Shown one piece after another: positions 61,727-64,000 of a DNA stretch of 64,000 bases. Under the pieces are notes generated by a model. That model was given only the letters and a program-made list of their open reading frames with translations, did not search any database and had not been told where the DNA came from. Both the position numbers and the translations under genes were made by a program. Numbering within the stretch: the stretch's first letter is position 1; every line of letters begins with the position of its first letter. Origin of the DNA: Sphingomicrobium lutaoense. GTDB taxonomy: Bacteria > Pseudomonadota > Alphaproteobacteria > Sphingomonadales > Sphingomonadaceae. The stretch covers positions 1,063,317 through 1,127,316 of the forward strand of contig NZ_JACICF010000001.1 of assembly GCF_014195685.1 (NCBI RefSeq), read 5' to 3'.

Positions 61727-62272
61727 ATGGGAGTGCATGACCCCGCGATCATCGAGAAACGCCTCTGGTGGGGCGCGCTGGGGCTGATCGCGGTCATTTT
61801 CTCGACCACCTTTTTCGCTGGCGCGCTTGCCCAGGTTCCGGCGCGTGAAAAGCATCTCATCGTGCTGGCGCCTGCCATTTTCGCCTCGCTCCTCTTCCTT
61901 TTCGGCGTAGGCCGGAAGCGGCGGGCATTGGGCGTGGCGCTCGCACTGGCGCTATTGCTGGTGATCGGGATGAGCCTGTTGCGGATCGTCACGCCTGCCG
62001 AGCGGTCGCATCTCATCGAATATGCGGGGGTTGCCCTGTTGATGCGCGAGGCGCTGCGCGAGCGGGCGGCGCGGGGCCTGACGGTCGCGACCCCCGAACC
62101 TCTGGTCTTCGCCGCAGTGCTGGCGGTGGGGATCGTCGATGAAACCTTTCAATGGATAATGCCGCATCGCAGCTTCGACCTGCGCGATATCATTGTCGAT
62201 GCGGTGGCGGCGCTGCTCGGCCTCGCGATTTCGGCGGGGGTGCATCGCTTCGCCGCGCGGGGATCGGGCTGA
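61727..62272 (+). CDS. VanZ-like family membrane protein
   Basis: 181 residues with about five membrane helices. The segment LIEYAGVALLMREALRERA and VDETFQWIMPHRSFDLRDIIVDAVAALLG follow the VanZ family pattern (E-Y near helix 3, D-E-x-x-Q and D-x-x-D-x-x-x-N/D-x-x-x). Roles range from teicoplanin resistance to none known. Followed by a shared terminator. Confidence 0.75.
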   Translation: MGVHDPAIIEKRLWWGALGLIAVIFSTTFFAGALAQVPAREKHLIVLAPAIFASLLFLFGVGRKRRALGVALALALLLVIGMSLLRIVTPAERSHLIEYAGVALLMREALRERAARGLTVATPEPLVFAAVLAVGIVDETFQWIMPHRSFDLRDIIVDAVAALLGLAISAGVHRFAARGSG

Positions 62273-62301
62273 CCCCTACCCTTTCTTACCTGTGACACAT
62301 G

Positions 62302-62339
62302 AAAAACCCCCGCCCGGCGAGTGCCGGACGGGGGCTTTT
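62302..62339. terminator. Bidirectional terminator between the VanZ-like gene and the TonB receptor
   Basis: AAAAACCCCCGCCCGGC and GCCGGACGGGGGCTTTTT form a long, slightly bulged stem with T-runs on both strands. Confidence 0.8.
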
Positions 62340-62359
62340 TCCATCGGATCAAGCGAGGA

Positions 62360-64000
62360 TTAGAACTCGTATTTGATGCCGACCTGGGCGCGCCAGACCG
62401 AGGCGCTTTCGAGGACGTCATTGTCATCATCCGGATTGAAGCCGGTGATTTCATAACGACCCTGGTCGTCGATCTCGACATCCACGACGTCAACGAGGCG
62501 GTCGCGGGTGCGCAGGGCATTCCAGCTACCGTCGAGGAAGTTGAGGAAATTGTCGAAGTCGATGAACAGTTCGACACGGTCATTGACGCCGAACAGGCGC
62601 GCCGGGCCCGGGATTTCCTGGCTCAAGCGCAGATCGAGGTCGAAGAACCAGTCGTTGCGGCAGCTATTGCCTTCGATCGACTTGCCGAACTCGAAGTCGC
62701 AGCCCGAATTGGCGACATAGTCAACCAGCTGGGCGACCGCGTTGGGATCGCTGTTGGGCGACAGGTTTGGATCGTTGATGCCGAAGGGCACGTAGAGCAG
62801 GGCATTATCGCTGCCCGACGAGCTGTCGTTGAACACGCCGCCACCATCGAAGGTCAGGCTGTACGGACGGCCCGAACGACCACGGAAGACCATGCCGAAG
62901 CTGGTTTCGAAGTCGTCGAAGAACTCTTCCTTGAAGTTCACCGCAGCAGTGAAGTTGTGGGTGTTCTGGTAGGTCGAGGTCCGGATGGCCGGGTCCTGGC
63001 GATCGAACGCGGCGGTACGGTCATAGCCCGAGGTCGCGGTCGAATTGTCGTTGGTGCGGCGTTCGTCGGCGTCGGTATAGGCATAGCCGAGGTTGAGGAA
63101 CACGCGGCCGCCGTCGGTGAAGACGCCGCCGTTGAACCGCTTGCGCAGGATGACCGAGGCGGTGTGGCTGTCATAGCCATCGGCGTTGGTCAGCATGATC
63201 TCGTCGTCGCGACGCGTCCCGAAGCAGTCGTCGGTGACACCCGTCCAGACAGGCGGGGTGCCCGCCGAAACGAGCTGCGCATTACAGCCCGACTGGGTCG
63301 GGTCGATCGGACGATAGATCGGACGACCGTCGACGGTGAAGCCGCCGAGGCCTTCATCGGGATCGATGACCTGCGAGAGATCGACGAAGTTGTAGGGGTT
63401 CCGGAAGCGGCTATAGATATAGTCGAGGTTGACCGACCAATCGTCGAAGAAGCCGCCCGAACCGTCACCGAAGCGAGTCGAGAGACCGAGGTTCATGCGA
63501 AGAACCGTCGGGATCTTGATGTTCGGATCGGTCGACTGGGTATCGGCGAGGCCGCGAGCCGCGGAATCCGAACCATTGGCACGGATACAGTCGGGGAAGC
63601 CGGTGAACTGGCCGTTGGTGACCACGTCGATGCGGCCATCGACCATCGGTTCGCCCGAGCAATCGGCGAAACGTTCGGTGCCGAGACCGGTCGAGAAGCC
63701 GTTGTTCGAGAAGGCGTTCGAGAACCACACGGTCGGATCACCGCCCGAGAAGATGCCGACGCCGCCCTTGAGCTGAGTCGAATAGAAGGTGCCGTCATTG
63801 TCGAAATTGTAGGTGAAGGCGGCACGCGGCAGCCAGACGGCGTCGATGTCATCGAAGCTGGTGGCGTTCGAGAAGCCATAGCGCTCGACAAAGTTGGGAT
63901 TTTCCTTCGGACGGCTGCCCGAATAGAAATCGACGCGGGTGCCGAACAGCAGGTTGAGCTGGTCGTTGATCGCCCAGTCGTCTTGGATGTAGCCCGACCA
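62360..64000 (-). CDS. Oar-like TonB-dependent receptor, 3' part (5' end outside window)
   Basis: 546 residues present up to the stop; the frame is open to the window edge. The barrel segment with GGVGIFSGGDPTVWFSNAFSNNG and NLGYAYTDADERRTNDNSTATSGYDRTAAFD is characteristic of the large Oar-like TonB receptors of sphingomonads, and the protein ends VGIKYEF with the outer-membrane C-terminal Phe. The plug and signal peptide lie beyond the window. A GTG inside the window is not the start. Substrate unknown; such receptors often have paralogous copies. Confidence 0.9.
   Translation of the reverse strand, partial: WSGYIQDDWAINDQLNLLFGTRVDFYSGSRPKENPNFVERYGFSNATSFDDIDAVWLPRAAFTYNFDNDGTFYSTQLKGGVGIFSGGDPTVWFSNAFSNNGFSTGLGTERFADCSGEPMVDGRIDVVTNGQFTGFPDCIRANGSDSAARGLADTQSTDPNIKIPTVLRMNLGLSTRFGDGSGGFFDDWSVNLDYIYSRFRNPYNFVDLSQVIDPDEGLGGFTVDGRPIYRPIDPTQSGCNAQLVSAGTPPVWTGVTDDCFGTRRDDEIMLTNADGYDSHTASVILRKRFNGGVFTDGGRVFLNLGYAYTDADERRTNDNSTATSGYDRTAAFDRQDPAIRTSTYQNTHNFTAAVNFKEEFFDDFETSFGMVFRGRSGRPYSLTFDGGGVFNDSSSGSDNALLYVPFGINDPNLSPNSDPNAVAQLVDYVANSGCDFEFGKSIEGNSCRNDWFFDLDLRLSQEIPGPARLFGVNDRVELFIDFDNFLNFLDGSWNALRTRDRLVDVVDVEIDDQGRYEITGFNPDDDNDVLESASVWRAQVGIKYEF

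Overview
The window is GC-rich chromosomal DNA from an alphaproteobacterium, most likely a member of the Sphingomonadales. This rests on a GcrA cell-cycle regulator, a PhaR-type regulator, two large TonB-dependent receptors (one of the Oar-like kind common in sphingomonads), alphaproteobacterial gene orders (lepB-rnc-era, hrcA-grpE, rph-rdgB-hemW), a vgr-related protein and a SigF/NrsF-controlled bufferin locus. I see no phage, insertion sequence, CRISPR array or rRNA. Coding density is very high and many neighbours overlap by 1 to 11 bases.

Layout. 1-3.2 kb: 5' part of argD, a secreted basic/Tyr-rich protein, an ABC-2 permease divergent from gcrA. 3.2-10 kb: hsp20, parE, a K+ channel, rimO, a leucyl aminopeptidase. 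10-13.3 kb: a MarR regulator, a stand-alone SH3 protein, mltG-fabF-acpP. 13.5-17.8 kb: a vgr-related HExxH protein, a TonB receptor and a Tat-exported FAD oxidoreductase. 17.8-20.3 kb: a nucleotidyltransferase-like gene, grpE, hrcA and a lipoprotein. 20.3-26.8 kb: rph-rdgB-hemW, a PBP-activator-like lipoprotein divergent from rsmI-yraN-gshB-dedA. 27-30 kb: xerC, DUF484, transaldolase, enoyl-CoA hydratase. 30-34.4 kb: three TadE/TadG pseudopilin-like genes and a TelA/XpaC-like pair. 34.4-40 kb: a CaiB transferase, a PYROXD2-like oxidoreductase, glutathione reductase and pgi. 40.1-42.5 kb: lepB-rnc-era. 42.6-47.1 kb: small secreted proteins, cobB, a thioesterase, dapB, nth, alr. 47.1-53.2 kb: a GFA protein, a hydrolase-OsmC fusion, glmS, glmU, an AlgP-like protein and phaR.

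53.3-57.3 kb is a compact bufferin (copper-peptide) operon: two bufA precursors, bufB (MNIO, DUF692), bufC (DUF2063), a DoxX protein, an ECF sigma factor and a NrsF-type anti-sigma factor, followed by tRNA-Arg(CCG). A perfect GTAACC-N16-CGAA element upstream of bufA1 matches the Caulobacter SigF promoter as I recall it, so the locus is probably a self-regulated stress module. The first BufA looks like a lipoprotein, the second like a soluble periplasmic peptide.

57.7-61.6 kb is the least explained part: a P-loop protein with a Cys-rich tail overlaps an ABC-exporter-like gene whose nucleotide-binding domain has lost the Walker A Lys, the signature motif, the catalytic Glu and the H-loop His; a secreted, probably beta-barrel, protein follows. 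I regard this as the best candidate for an undescribed system. A VanZ-like membrane protein and the 3' part of an Oar-like TonB receptor close the window.
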